Both the position numbers and the translations under genes were made by a program. Below the pieces are notes generated by a model. That model did no database searches and had not been told where the DNA came from. It was given only the letters and a program-made list of their open reading frames with translations. A DNA stretch of 64,000 bases from Enterobacter asburiae. GTDB lineage: Bacteria > Pseudomonadota > Gammaproteobacteria > Enterobacterales > Enterobacteriaceae. This document shows, one piece after another, positions 45,692 through 57,757 of this stretch. Where the stretch lies: contig NZ_VRKN01000003.1 in NCBI RefSeq assembly GCF_008080435.1, positions 512,629-576,628 on the forward strand. The letters are read 5' to 3'. The stretch's first letter is position 1. Each line of letters opens with the position of its first letter.

Positions 45692-47793
45692 AAGATTACC
45701 TGATAAAAAGACTAAAACGCGTCAGTAAGCAGGTAATTATTGCTACCCTCACTTTGTTCAGCGGTCTCTTTTTTGTTCATGCGAACGAAAAGCCATATGA
45801 GGATTACATGGATCCTTATCACTGGATGGAAACTCACCCTCAACAGACCGCGCGCTGGTTAAATCAACGTTCAAACCAGACGGTTAACATGCTCCACGCC
45901 CTTCCCTGGCGAAACGTGCTGGCGAAAAGGTTGAGCGAGTTAGTGAATACGGCCCCCACTATTTCAGACATTTATGATGCGGGAGACAATCGTTTTTATC
46001 TCCGCTCATCGGCCGAACACCCCTACCTGCGGCTGTTTGTAAAAGAAACAGGGAAGCCTGAGCGGGTGCTCATCGATCCGCCTGTGGGTTATGGGATTAA
46101 CTTTTTCATTCCTTCACATGATGGTCGCTTCGTGGCCGTTGGGCGCTCACGAAATGGAACGGAAAGCACGGAAATCATGGTGATCAGAGTGGCTGATAAC
46201 GTGGTATTAGACACTCGCATCCCAGCCGTTCGCTACCCCAATGTTGTCTGGGCCGCAGATAATCAGTCCTTTTATTACAGTCTGAACACCACAACTCAGG
46301 ATTCAGGACGGCAGACCTGCGGCAAGGTCTACCTCCATCATATAGAAAGCAATAGCGATGTTATGACGTTTGACTGGCACACCCTTCCACAACTCGCACA
46401 GCAATCCTGCGAAAACGTTAATCTTTACGCCTCACCTGATTCTGACTACCTGATTGTTAACGTGTCAAAATCCATCAGCGGCTATGGCAGCTCTCTTTTT
46501 TCCGCTAAAAAAGACGCAGATGGCAACGGCACGCTCAACTGGACCAGGATTGTTGCTCCCGAAGAAAATGTCTCTGCCTTTATTTATTCTGGAAGATGGA
46601 TTTATCTGGCGAGTTATAACGCCTCATCCGGCTATGATATTTCACGAATCGATCTGGCCGCCGCCACATCCGCCAGAGCACCCGTGATGAACTGGTCAAA
46701 TGGGGAGCTAACGCAGCTAAGCATCAGCCGGGATTCACTTTATGTGGCTTACCATGACGCCGGCAGCAGTAAATTCATGCGTATTCCGTTTGCTGATATC
46801 AGTAAACCCCAGACAATTCCGGTGCCTTCAGATGAAGACGTAAGTGCGATATTTGCCAGCAGTGACAGTAAAGATATTCTCTTCACCCGCCAGGGCTGGC
46901 TGAAGCCCCCCGTGATTTATCATTATCAATCTGGGGAGAACATTATCCGCAACACTGCATTAATACCGCCGATAAGCCAGCCGCTGACAGACTATGTGAC
47001 GGAAGAAAAATGGGTGACCACAGCAGAGAATGTTCGCGTCCCGCTTACGCTCATTTATCGTAAAGGGATTGCACGAGCGGGTACGTCTCCCACCTGGCTG
47101 ACGGCTTATGGCGCGTATGGCGTAAGTACGTTTCCGTCATTCGATCTGTCGCGACTGCTCTGGCTTGAACAAGGCGGCATTCTCGCTATCGCGCATGTTC
47201 GCGGAGGCGGCGAACTGGGACCCGCATGGCACGAGGAAGGAAGAGCGGATAAGAAAGAAAATTCCATTACCGATTTTATTCGTTGCGCTGAATATCTTAT
47301 CGACAATCGCTACACCTCACCGTCAAAACTGGCGATCGGTGGCGAGAGCGCAGGGGGAATTATCGTGGGTATGGCGATGGCCCAGCGCCCGGAACTGTTT
47401 GCCGCTGTGGCCATCGACGCAGGGATGCTGAATACCAGCCGACTGGATAAAATTCCGATAGGCGTGATGAACTATGAAGAATTGGGATCGCCGCTGACGC
47501 CTTCTGGCAGGCTCAGCTTAATGAAAATAGATGCGTACCGGCATCTGGTACCTCAAAAACAGTATCCTCCCGTCCTGTTAACCGTAGGCCTGCATGACCA
47601 GCGCGTTTCCCCATGGCAAACAGCAAAATTCGCCGCCCGTTTAGAGGCGATAAGCACGCCGCGAAATGTGCTGGTGTTGGCTTACCGTCAGGGAGGACAC
47701 AGTGCGGCAACCTATGCCGAGGCTGATTCAAAATTAGTCGACACGGTAAGCTTCTTTACCTGGAAAACCGGTCTTCACGTTCAGGATAGATGA
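45688..47793 (+). CDS. Secreted/periplasmic prolyl-oligopeptidase family protein (S9)
   Basis: The protein is 701 residues with a basic start and hydrophobic stretch at 13-31 (VIIATLTLFSGLFFVHA) that acts as signal peptide or membrane anchor. A beta-propeller-like part (about 80-420) is followed by the S9 alpha/beta-hydrolase domain. The nucleophile S554 lies in GGESAGG instead of the usual GGSNGG, with D637 in TVGLHDQRVSP and H671 in RQGGHSA, so the triad is intact. The ATGA overlap with the exporter places it in the same operon. Possible roles are peptide trimming after proline, self-protection by degrading re-entering peptide, or an unrelated peptidase. None is proven. Confidence 0.88.
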   Translation: MKDYLIKRLKRVSKQVIIATLTLFSGLFFVHANEKPYEDYMDPYHWMETHPQQTARWLNQRSNQTVNMLHALPWRNVLAKRLSELVNTAPTISDIYDAGDNRFYLRSSAEHPYLRLFVKETGKPERVLIDPPVGYGINFFIPSHDGRFVAVGRSRNGTESTEIMVIRVADNVVLDTRIPAVRYPNVVWAADNQSFYYSLNTTTQDSGRQTCGKVYLHHIESNSDVMTFDWHTLPQLAQQSCENVNLYASPDSDYLIVNVSKSISGYGSSLFSAKKDADGNGTLNWTRIVAPEENVSAFIYSGRWIYLASYNASSGYDISRIDLAAATSARAPVMNWSNGELTQLSISRDSLYVAYHDAGSSKFMRIPFADISKPQTIPVPSDEDVSAIFASSDSKDILFTRQGWLKPPVIYHYQSGENIIRNTALIPPISQPLTDYVTEEKWVTTAENVRVPLTLIYRKGIARAGTSPTWLTAYGAYGVSTFPSFDLSRLLWLEQGGILAIAHVRGGGELGPAWHEEGRADKKENSITDFIRCAEYLIDNRYTSPSKLAIGGESAGGIIVGMAMAQRPELFAAVAIDAGMLNTSRLDKIPIGVMNYEELGSPLTPSGRLSLMKIDAYRHLVPQKQYPPVLLTVGLHDQRVSPWQTAKFAARLEAISTPRNVLVLAYRQGGHSAATYAEADSKLVDTVSFFTWKTGLHVQDR

Positions 47794-47797
47794 AAGC

Positions 47798-47817
47798 GGC
47801 ACCCTGCTACGGGTGCC
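47798..47817. terminator. Hairpin between the peptidase gene and betT
   Basis: GGCACCC (47798-47804) pairs with GGGTGCC (47811-47817) around a 6-nt loop, between two convergent genes. No clear T run is present on either side, so termination is plausible but uncertain. Confidence 0.5.
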
Positions 47818-47840
47818 CTGTCGTTCATGCACGTAATGGG

Positions 47841-49874
47841 TCAAACATCCGGGAACATCACGCTATTCCCCGGCGCTTCCCTGTGCAGATGGATAAAGTT
47901 CAGGTGCCGTTCATACTGATCCAGAATGTCCGTAATCACCTGCTCCTTGCTGTAATCCATCAAATCATTCCCCTGGCTACCTTCAAGCAGGAAGGTCTCA
48001 AGCCGGTAGTAGGTCGATTTCCCGCTGCGCGCCCGGTAGGTAAACCCGGGTACCGAATACTGCTGCGGCCAGATCTGGTAGACAAAGTTCTGCTCGTCGC
48101 CCATGTGCACCAGCAGATCCAGATGCCCCAGGGTCTCGCCCTCCTCCGGCGGCAGGTTTTTCAGTTCCACGTAGGCCCCGCGCAGCTTCAGCTCCTGCGC
48201 CACCTCTTCCATCGCCGGGAAGCAGACCGTCTCCATCATCTGTTTGGTGTAGCGCGTGCCCGGGTAGTTCATCAGGCGCGAGAGGCGTTTCTTCCAGCTC
48301 AGCCTGTCCTGTGCGCCCATCGGACGCGGCGCGGTGTCGCGGCTGGCGCTGACGCGGCGGTAGTCTTCCACCTTGAGCGATTTATACAGCCCGGCCATCA
48401 CAAAGAAGATGACGAAGCTGAACGGCAGTCCCATGATCACCGTGGTGTTCTGCAACGCCGAAATACCGTTGGTCATCAGCATCCCGAGCGTCAGCAGGCC
48501 GATGGCAACGGACCAGAAAATGCGCAGCCAGTTTGGCGCGTCGCTGTTGATATCCTTCAGCTTCGAGGTGAAGTTCCCCAGCACCAGCGCGCCGGAATCC
48601 GCCGAGGTGACGTAGAACAGCAGGCCGGTGATGGTCGCCACGGAGGCGCTAAAGGTAAACGCCGGGTACTGCGCCAGCAGGCTGTAGAAGCCGCGCTCCG
48701 GGTGCGCTATCGCTTCCTGCGCGAAGCTCGCGTTGCCGTGGATGATCTCGTGCAGCGCGCTGTTGCCGAAGATTGACAGCCACAGCAGGGTAAAGGTGAA
48801 CGGGATAATCAGCGTGCCCATCACAAACTGACGGATGGTGCGGCCACGTGAAATACGCGCCAGGAACAGGCCGACAAACGGCGACCACGCGACCCACCAT
48901 GCCCAGAAGAACAGCGTCCAGTTGTTCATCCACTCCACCGGACGGTCAAAGGCGAAGCTGTTCAGCGTCATGCCCATAAAGCGGTTTACGTAGTCGCCCA
49001 CGTTCAACACTAAGGCATTAAGCAGGAACGAGGTGTCGCCCATAAACAGCACGAACAGGATCAACCCCAGCGCCAGCGCCACGTTCAGTTCAGAGAGCAC
49101 GCGGATGCCTTTATCCACGCCGGAAGTGACCGAAATGGTGGCGATAATGACCGAGAGCGCAATCAGCGCCGCTTTGGCCGCCATCGAATCCGGGATATCA
49201 AACAGCACGCTCAGCCCGTAATTAAGCTGCACCACGCCAATCCCGAGCGTCGTCGCGATCCCGAAGATGGTGCCGATCACTGCCGCAATATCGACCGTGT
49301 GGCCAATCGGGCCGTTAATCTTTTTACCGAAAATCGGATACAGGGCGGAGCGGATGGTGAGGGGCAAATTATAACGATAGCTAAAGTATCCGAGCGCCAT
49401 ACCCATCAGGGCATACATCGACCAGCCGGTCAGGCCGTAGTGGAACAGCGTCCAGACCATCGCCTGGCGCGCGGCCTCCATCGTCTGCCCTGCCCCTTCC
49501 GGGGGCTGCATATACTGCGTGACCGGTTCCGCCACGGAGAAAAACATCAGGTCGATACCGATGCCTGCGGCAAACAGCATCGCGGCCCAGCTCAGCAGGC
49601 TGAACTCGGGCTTAGACTGCTCTGGCCCGAGCTTCACCGAACCAAAGCGCGAGCAGGCAATGCAGACGACGAAGACGATATAGAGCGTCGCCGCCAGCAG
49701 ATAGTACCAGCCGAAGGTCTTCGACACCCAGTTCAGGGTGCGCCCAATCCACTCGGCAGAAAAATCACGAAAGAAGATGGTCGTCAGGGAAAACAACAAA
49801 ATCAGCCCGGCGGAAGTGTAAAAAACAACCGGATTGATTTTGTCTTTTTCTCTGTCTTGTGAAAGGTCTGTCAT
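47841..49874 (-). CDS. betT: High-affinity choline transporter (BCCT)
   Basis: BetT is a proton-driven inner-membrane choline importer. The protein is 677 residues with 12 membrane spans. It has the BCCT signature region around MNNWTLFFWAWWVAWSPFVG and the long cytoplasmic C-terminal tail typical of BetT. It is divergent from betIBA, with a BetI operator between them, so imported choline is converted to glycine betaine under osmotic stress. Confidence 0.97.
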   Translation of the reverse strand: MTDLSQDREKDKINPVVFYTSAGLILLFSLTTIFFRDFSAEWIGRTLNWVSKTFGWYYLLAATLYIVFVVCIACSRFGSVKLGPEQSKPEFSLLSWAAMLFAAGIGIDLMFFSVAEPVTQYMQPPEGAGQTMEAARQAMVWTLFHYGLTGWSMYALMGMALGYFSYRYNLPLTIRSALYPIFGKKINGPIGHTVDIAAVIGTIFGIATTLGIGVVQLNYGLSVLFDIPDSMAAKAALIALSVIIATISVTSGVDKGIRVLSELNVALALGLILFVLFMGDTSFLLNALVLNVGDYVNRFMGMTLNSFAFDRPVEWMNNWTLFFWAWWVAWSPFVGLFLARISRGRTIRQFVMGTLIIPFTFTLLWLSIFGNSALHEIIHGNASFAQEAIAHPERGFYSLLAQYPAFTFSASVATITGLLFYVTSADSGALVLGNFTSKLKDINSDAPNWLRIFWSVAIGLLTLGMLMTNGISALQNTTVIMGLPFSFVIFFVMAGLYKSLKVEDYRRVSASRDTAPRPMGAQDRLSWKKRLSRLMNYPGTRYTKQMMETVCFPAMEEVAQELKLRGAYVELKNLPPEEGETLGHLDLLVHMGDEQNFVYQIWPQQYSVPGFTYRARSGKSTYYRLETFLLEGSQGNDLMDYSKEQVITDILDQYERHLNFIHLHREAPGNSVMFPDV

Positions 49875-49939
49875 CCAGTATCCCCACTGTTTTTGTAACT
49901 ATTAAAATCCAAATCCGCAACAATTAAGACACATTTTAT

Positions 49940-49953
49940 ATTGAACGTCCAAT
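49940..49953. promoter_or_regulatory. BetI operator between betT and betI
   Basis: ATTGAACGTCCAAT is a near-perfect 14-bp palindrome in the divergent betT/betI promoter and matches the TATTGAACGTCCAAT core of the E. coli bet operator. Confidence 0.7.
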
Positions 49954-50002
49954 CAAAAACCGCTTTAATGTATTACTAACGCTGATGAATGGAGTGGCAA
50001 AA

Positions 50003-50590
50003 ATGCCCAAAGTGGGGATGCAGCCGATCCGGCGCAGGCAGCTTATCGACGCCACGCTGGAAGCAATAAATGAAGTGGGAATGCACGACGCGACGATCGC
50101 GCAGATCGCCCGCCGGGCGGGCGTTTCCACGGGGATCATCAGTCACTACTTCAAAGACAAAAACGGTCTGCTGGAAGCGACCATGCGCGACATCACCGGC
50201 CAGCTGCGCGACGCGGTATTGAGCCGCTTACGCGCCTTACCGAACGCCAGCGCAGAGCAGCGCCTGCAGGCGATTGTCGGCGGCAATTTTGATGAAACCC
50301 AGACCAGCGGCGCGGCAATGAAGGCCTGGCTGGCCTTCTGGGCGAGCAGCATGCACCAGCCGATGCTCTACCGCCTGCAGCAGGTGAGCAGCCGCCGTCT
50401 GCTGTCGAACCTGGTGTACGAGTTCCGCCGCGAACTGCCGCGCGAACAGGCGCAAGAGGCGGGTTACGGGCTGGCGGCGCTGATTGACGGGCTATGGCTG
50501 CGCGCCGCGCTGAGCGGAAAGCCGCTGGATAAAACCCTGGCCCAGTCGCTCACCAGCCATTTTATCAGCCAGCATTTACCGACCGAATAA
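50003..50590 (+). CDS. betI: Choline-responsive repressor BetI (TetR family)
   Basis: BetI is a TetR-type repressor of 195 residues, the E. coli length, that releases the bet promoters when choline is present. The N-terminal helix-turn-helix includes [20 protein letters not shown]. The ATG at 50003 ([14 protein letters not shown]) is chosen over 49985 because it matches the E. coli start and has GGAG upstream. It is the first gene of betIBA. Confidence 0.96.
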   Translation: MPKVGMQPIRRRQLIDATLEAINEVGMHDATIAQIARRAGVSTGIISHYFKDKNGLLEATMRDITGQLRDAVLSRLRALPNASAEQRLQAIVGGNFDETQTSGAAMKAWLAFWASSMHQPMLYRLQQVSSRRLLSNLVYEFRRELPREQAQEAGYGLAALIDGLWLRAALSGKPLDKTLAQSLTSHFISQHLPTE

Positions 50591-50603
50591 CCGAGGAGAA
50601 TTT

Positions 50604-52076
50604 ATGTCCCGAATGGCAGAACAGCAGCTTTATATCAATGGTGGTTATACCTCCGCCACCAGCGGTCGCACCTTCGAGACCATCAACCCGGCCAACGGTG
50701 AGGTTCTGGCGACCGTACAGGCCGCCGGGCGCGAAGACGTCGACCGCGCCGTGGAAAGCGCACAGCGCGGGCAGAAGATCTGGGCGGCGATGACCGCCAT
50801 GGAGCGCTCGCGCATTCTGCGTCGCGCCGTCGATATCCTGCGCGAGCGTAACGACGAACTGGCGAAGCTGGAAACCCTCGACACCGGTAAAGCATATTCC
50901 GAAACCTCCACCGTCGACATCGTCACCGGTGCGGACGTGCTGGAGTACTACGCGGGGCTGATCCCGGCACTGGAAGGCAGCCAGATCCCGCTGCGCGAGA
51001 CCTCGTTCGTCTACACCCGCCGCGAACCGCTGGGCGTGGTGGCGGGTATCGGGGCGTGGAACTACCCGATCCAGATCGCCCTGTGGAAATCTGCCCCGGC
51101 GCTGGCGGCAGGCAACGCGATGATCTTCAAGCCGAGCGAAGTCACCCCGCTCACCGCCCTGAAGCTTGCGGAAATCTACACCGAAGCGGGCGTTCCGGAC
51201 GGCGTGTTTAACGTCCTGCCGGGCGTGGGCGCCGAGACCGGCCAGTTCCTGACCGAGCATCCGGGCATCGCCAAAGTCTCCTTCACCGGCGGCGTCGCCA
51301 GCGGCAAAAAGGTGATGGCCAACTCGGCGGCCTCGTCCCTGAAAGAGGTGACGATGGAGCTGGGCGGCAAATCTCCGCTGATCGTTTTCGACGACGCGGA
51401 TCTCGATCTCGCGGCAGACATCGCCATGATGGCCAACTTCTTCAGCTCCGGCCAGGTCTGCACCAACGGCACCCGCGTGTTCGTACCCGCGAAGTTTAAG
51501 GTCGCGTTTGAGGAGAAAATCGTTGAGCGCGTGGGCCGCATCCGCGCGGGCGATCTGTTCGATGCAAGCACCAACTTTGGCCCGATGGTCAGCTTCCCGC
51601 ACCGCGACAGCGTGATGCGCTACATCGCCAAAGGCAAAGAAGAAGGCGCGCGCGTGCTCTGCGGCGGCGACGTGCTGAAGGGCGAAGGCTTCGATAATGG
51701 CGCGTGGGTCGCCCCGACCGTGTTCACCGACTGTACCGACGAGATGACCATCGTGCGCGAAGAGATCTTCGGCCCGGTGATGTCCATCCTCACCTATGAA
51801 AACGAGGAAGAAGCCATTCGCCGCGCCAACGACACCGACTACGGTCTGGCGGCGGGCATCGTGACTGCCGATCTGAACCGCGCGCACGGCGCCATTCATC
51901 AGCTCGAAGCGGGCATCTGCTGGATCAACACCTGGGGTGAATCCGCCGCAGAGATGCCGGTTGGCGGCTACAAACACTCCGGCATTGGCCGCGAGAACGG
52001 CGTCATGACGCTACAGAGCTACACCCAGGTGAAGTCCATCCAGGTTGAGATGGGTAAATTCCAGTCCATATTTTAA
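50604..52076 (+). CDS. betB: Betaine aldehyde dehydrogenase
   Basis: BetB oxidises betaine aldehyde to glycine betaine with NAD(P). The protein is 490 residues with the aldehyde dehydrogenase motifs [13 protein letters not shown], the catalytic Glu in [16 protein letters not shown] and the catalytic Cys in [24 protein letters not shown] ribosome-binding site lies before the ATG. It lies 13 bp after betI and 13 bp before the betA TTG start. Confidence 0.98.
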   Translation: MSRMAEQQLYINGGYTSATSGRTFETINPANGEVLATVQAAGREDVDRAVESAQRGQKIWAAMTAMERSRILRRAVDILRERNDELAKLETLDTGKAYSETSTVDIVTGADVLEYYAGLIPALEGSQIPLRETSFVYTRREPLGVVAGIGAWNYPIQIALWKSAPALAAGNAMIFKPSEVTPLTALKLAEIYTEAGVPDGVFNVLPGVGAETGQFLTEHPGIAKVSFTGGVASGKKVMANSAASSLKEVTMELGGKSPLIVFDDADLDLAADIAMMANFFSSGQVCTNGTRVFVPAKFKVAFEEKIVERVGRIRAGDLFDASTNFGPMVSFPHRDSVMRYIAKGKEEGARVLCGGDVLKGEGFDNGAWVAPTVFTDCTDEMTIVREEIFGPVMSILTYENEEEAIRRANDTDYGLAAGIVTADLNRAHGAIHQLEAGICWINTWGESAAEMPVGGYKHSGIGRENGVMTLQSYTQVKSIQVEMGKFQSIF

Positions 52077-52089
52077 CCGGGAGGTTTAT

Positions 52090-53754
52090 TTGCAATTTGA
52101 CTACATCATTATCGGGGCCGGATCTGCCGGCAACGTACTGGCAACGCGACTGACTGAAGATCCGAACACTACCGTCCTGCTGCTTGAGGCGGGCGGTCCG
52201 GATTACCGCTTTGACTTCCGCACCCAGATGCCTGCCGCGCTGGCGTTCCCCCTGCAGGGCAAGCGCTATAACTGGGCGTATGAAACCGAGCCAGAACCGT
52301 ATATGAACAACCGCCGCATGGAGTGCGGACGCGGTAAAGGGCTGGGCGGCTCGTCGCTGATCAACGGCATGTGCTACATCCGCGGTAACGCGATGGATCT
52401 GGACCACTGGGCCAAAGAGCCGGGTCTGGAGCACTGGAGCTATCTCAACTGCCTGCCTTACTACCGCAAGGCAGAGACGCGCGACGTGGGGCCGAACGAC
52501 TACCACGGCGGCGACGGTCCGGTGAGCGTCACCACCTCGAAACCGGGCGTGAACCCGCTGTTTGAAGCGATGGTGGAAGCGGGCGTGCAGGCGGGCTATC
52601 CGCGCACTGAGGATCTCAACGGCTACCAGCAGGAAGGCTTCGGACCGATGGACCGCACGGTCACGCCGCAGGGCCGACGCGCCAGCACCGCGCGCGGCTA
52701 TCTGGACCAGGCGAAACAGCGCCCGAACCTGACCATCCGCACCCACGCCATGACCGATCGCATTATTTTTGACGGCAAGCGCGCGGTGGGCGTCGAGTGG
52801 CTGGAAGGCGAAAGCACCATTCCGTCCAGAGCGACGGCGAAGAAAGAAGTGCTGCTGAGCGCCGGGGCCATTGCCTCCCCGCAGATCCTCCAGCGCTCCG
52901 GCGTGGGCAGCGCGGAGCTGCTGAAGCAGTTCGATATCCCGCTGGTGCACGACCTGCCCGGCGTGGGCGAAAATCTGCAGGATCACCTGGAGATGTATCT
53001 TCAGTACGAGTGCAAAGAGCCGGTCTCTCTCTACCCTGCTCTGCAGTGGTGGAACCAGCCGAAGATTGGCGCCGAGTGGCTGTTTGGCGGCACCGGCGTG
53101 GGCGCGAGCAACCACTTCGAAGCGGGCGGGTTTATCCGCAGCCGCGAAGCGTTCGAATGGCCGAACATTCAGTACCACTTCCTGCCGGTGGCGATTAACT
53201 ACAACGGTTCGAACGCGGTAAAAGAGCACGGCTTCCAGTGCCACGTCGGATCCATGCGATCCCCGAGCCGTGGCCACGTGCACATTAAGTCGCGCGATCC
53301 GCACCAGCATCCGGCAATCCTGTTTAACTACATGTCCCACGAGCAGGACTGGCAGGAGTTCCGCGACGCGATCCGCATCACCCGCGAGATCATGCACCAG
53401 CCCGCTCTGGACAAGTACCGCGGTCGCGAAATCAGCCCGGGCATTGACTGCCAGACCGACGAACAGCTGGACGAGTTCGTGCGTAACCACGCCGAAACCG
53501 CCTTCCACCCGTGCGGCACCTGCAAGATGGGCTATGACGAGATGGCGGTGGTTGACGGCGAGGGTCGCGTTCACGGACTGGAAGGGCTGCGCGTGGTGGA
53601 TGCGTCGATCATGCCGCAGATTATTACCGGCAACCTGAACGCGACCACTATTATGATTGGCGAAAAAATTGCCGACGCGATCCGCGGGCGCGAGCCGCTG
53701 GCGAAGAGCACGGCGGCGTATTATGTGGCGGATGGGGCTCCGGTTCGCCGCTGA
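52090..53754 (+). CDS. betA: Choline dehydrogenase (GMC oxidoreductase)
   Basis: BetA is a membrane-associated FAD enzyme that oxidises choline to betaine aldehyde. The protein is 554 residues. It starts with a TTG at 52090 (encoding [20 protein letters not shown] after the initiator), placed by the GGGAGG ribosome-binding site and the E. coli match. It has the Rossmann GAGSAG at 9-14, GMC signatures [15 protein letters not shown] and [13 protein letters not shown], and the catalytic region [11 protein letters not shown]. Upstream ATG codons in frame lie inside betB and are rejected. Confidence 0.96.
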   Translation: MQFDYIIIGAGSAGNVLATRLTEDPNTTVLLLEAGGPDYRFDFRTQMPAALAFPLQGKRYNWAYETEPEPYMNNRRMECGRGKGLGGSSLINGMCYIRGNAMDLDHWAKEPGLEHWSYLNCLPYYRKAETRDVGPNDYHGGDGPVSVTTSKPGVNPLFEAMVEAGVQAGYPRTEDLNGYQQEGFGPMDRTVTPQGRRASTARGYLDQAKQRPNLTIRTHAMTDRIIFDGKRAVGVEWLEGESTIPSRATAKKEVLLSAGAIASPQILQRSGVGSAELLKQFDIPLVHDLPGVGENLQDHLEMYLQYECKEPVSLYPALQWWNQPKIGAEWLFGGTGVGASNHFEAGGFIRSREAFEWPNIQYHFLPVAINYNGSNAVKEHGFQCHVGSMRSPSRGHVHIKSRDPHQHPAILFNYMSHEQDWQEFRDAIRITREIMHQPALDKYRGREISPGIDCQTDEQLDEFVRNHAETAFHPCGTCKMGYDEMAVVDGEGRVHGLEGLRVVDASIMPQIITGNLNATTIMIGEKIADAIRGREPLAKSTAAYYVADGAPVRR

Positions 53755-53764
53755 GTACGTTTTT

Positions 53765-53846
53765 CCCCTCACCCCAGCCCTCTCCCCAAAGGGGAGAGGG
53801 GACGATTACACCCTCTCCCCTTTGGGGAGAGGGTTAGGGTGAGGGG
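53765..53846. repeat. Paired CTCTCCC palindromic repeat (composite)
   Basis: Two palindromes CCCTCTCCCC-AAA-GGGGAGAGGG and its TTT mirror flank the same ACGATTACA spacer as the composite at 32674-32756, with outer CCCCTCACCC and GGGTGAGGGG arms. It lies between convergent betA and the GNAT gene. Confidence 0.85.
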
Positions 53847-53854
53847 TAAGCCTT

Positions 53855-54553
53855 TTACTGCCGAAACGCCTCTAACCGCTTAATCTGCCGCCCTTCCCCG
53901 TCAAAATTCTCCGCCGCCAGCCAGGCGCGCAGTTCGGCATCGCGCTGCGGCCATTCGCCGTCAATAATAGAAAGCATATCGCTGTCGCGGTTGCGCCCTT
54001 TGCGCACCAGCTTCTGGCGCAGGCGTCCTTCCCAGATAAATCCCAGCCGCTCCGCCGCGTTGCGTGACGCAATGTTCATGGAATCGCACTTCCACTCGAG
54101 GCGCCGGTAGCCGTGCTCAAACGCATTTTTCAGCAGCAGCCACACCGTTTCGGTGCCAATCCGGGTCCCTTTCATCTTGCGCGACCAGGTCACGTGCCCG
54201 ATCTCCACCGATCCCAGCAGACGCTCGTTAGCCATATAGCTCACCAGCCCTACCGCACGTTCGGTGCGTAAATCAATCACGGCATACGGCACCAGCTCAT
54301 CGTCCATCACCTTCGCCATGATCCAGTGCGCAGTGGCTTCCACGCTCGTTGGCTGCGTGCTGGCAAGCCACGTCCAGTCGCTGTCGTCGCCCAGCGCATA
54401 GGCTTCAAACAGATCCGCCGAATGGCGTTCGGCATCCAGCGGCTCCAGACGGCAATACTGGCCGAACAGCGGCGTGCGGGTTAACACGCGCCCGCCCGCC
54501 CAGCCCGGCACGATATCGTTGACGGTTTGACCATGTTGATTGATTTCGGGCAT
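53855..54553 (-). CDS. GNAT-family N-acetyltransferase (RimJ/RimL-like)
   Basis: The protein is 232 residues with the acetyl-CoA-binding region VEIGHVTWSRKMKGTRIGTE followed by ALLL-type helix and CDSMNIASRNAAERLGFIWEG, the RimJ/RimL-type (Acetyltransf_3) pattern. The substrate, perhaps a protein N-terminus or a small amine, cannot be told from the sequence. It is a single leftward gene. Confidence 0.88.
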   Translation of the reverse strand: MPEINQHGQTVNDIVPGWAGGRVLTRTPLFGQYCRLEPLDAERHSADLFEAYALGDDSDWTWLASTQPTSVEATAHWIMAKVMDDELVPYAVIDLRTERAVGLVSYMANERLLGSVEIGHVTWSRKMKGTRIGTETVWLLLKNAFEHGYRRLEWKCDSMNIASRNAAERLGFIWEGRLRQKLVRKGRNRDSDMLSIIDGEWPQRDAELRAWLAAENFDGEGRQIKRLEAFRQ

Positions 54554-54632
54554 GGTGGTGACTCCCTGAAAGGTAAGGAGTTTGTTATAGCAGGTTAAAA
54601 AGCGGGCGAGAAGAGAAAGATAAGCAGGGAGA

Positions 54633-54661
54633 TGCCGGGTAAGCCGTAGCCGCCACCCGGC
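54633..54661. repeat. REP/PU-type element
   Basis: TGCCGGGTAAGCCGTAGCCGCCACCCGGCA is one REP hairpin. It lies downstream of the cold-shock-domain gene, 7 bp after its stop. Confidence 0.8.
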
Positions 54662-54668
54662 AAAAAAA

Positions 54669-55142
54669 TCACTTCAGCAGCTTCACCGTGGCATCAATGT
54701 CGATCTCATCTTCGGTGAAGATCAGCGTCGTGTTCTGGAAGGTGGTGATCGCCAGCTTCTTCACCGTGCGCATTTCGCCCGGTTTTTTCTCTGATTTCGG
54801 CTTGATGCTGTTCATCAGCAGCCCCACAGACAGCACCGCGTTCTCTTTGTCGATTTTGGTATCAACCGGTTCTTCTTCGTTAAACACCACGAAGGATTTG
54901 ATGGAGGTGAGCTTCACGCGCTCGCCAGCAATAAAAAGATGTTTGCTTTCCGGGATCACCTTCACCGCATAAGCGGAAAGGCCTTTGTTGTTGGTGGTTG
55001 GCTCAAAGGTCACCGCGGCATCTTTCTTAATCAGCTCGGGGTTCGCGACCTTAATCACATGAAAATAGCGGTTGTCGCCGTTTTCATCTTTGATAAATCC
55101 AAAGCCTTTATCTTTAAACCACGTTGTGATTGTACCGTTCAT
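54669..55142 (-). CDS. Cold-shock-domain protein with C-terminal extension
   Basis: The protein is 157 residues. The first 65 or so form a cold-shock domain: NGTITTWFKDKGFGFIKDE contains the KGFGFI RNA-binding motif, and a YFHVIKV segment replaces the usual FVHFSAI motif. The remainder is a separate domain of unknown type with alternating strands. It is longer than CspA-type proteins (about 70 residues) and probably binds nucleic acid. It is transcribed alone. Confidence 0.82.
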   Translation of the reverse strand: MNGTITTWFKDKGFGFIKDENGDNRYFHVIKVANPELIKKDAAVTFEPTTNNKGLSAYAVKVIPESKHLFIAGERVKLTSIKSFVVFNEEEPVDTKIDKENAVLSVGLLMNSIKPKSEKKPGEMRTVKKLAITTFQNTTLIFTEDEIDIDATVKLLK

Positions 55143-55216
55143 CGCTGTTACCGCCTGTCAGATCGTAATGACTAAAGTTTTGCAGCGCGCAGTGTAATCC
55201 ACAATGACTGAGGAGA

Positions 55217-55250
55217 CAAAAAAAAGCCCCTGCACGGGTGCAGGGGAAAA
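55217..55250 (-). terminator. Rho-independent terminator of the bud operon
   Basis: CCCCTGCAC (55227-55235) pairs with GTGCAGGGG (55238-55246). On the minus strand it is followed by CTTTTTTTT. It lies 24 bp beyond the budC stop in the reading direction. Confidence 0.9.
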
Positions 55251-55273
55251 CTCATGTCAGAGCTTATTAGAAT

Positions 55274-57744
<2,471 letters not shown>

Positions 57745-57757
57745 GGTAGTTCTCCTG

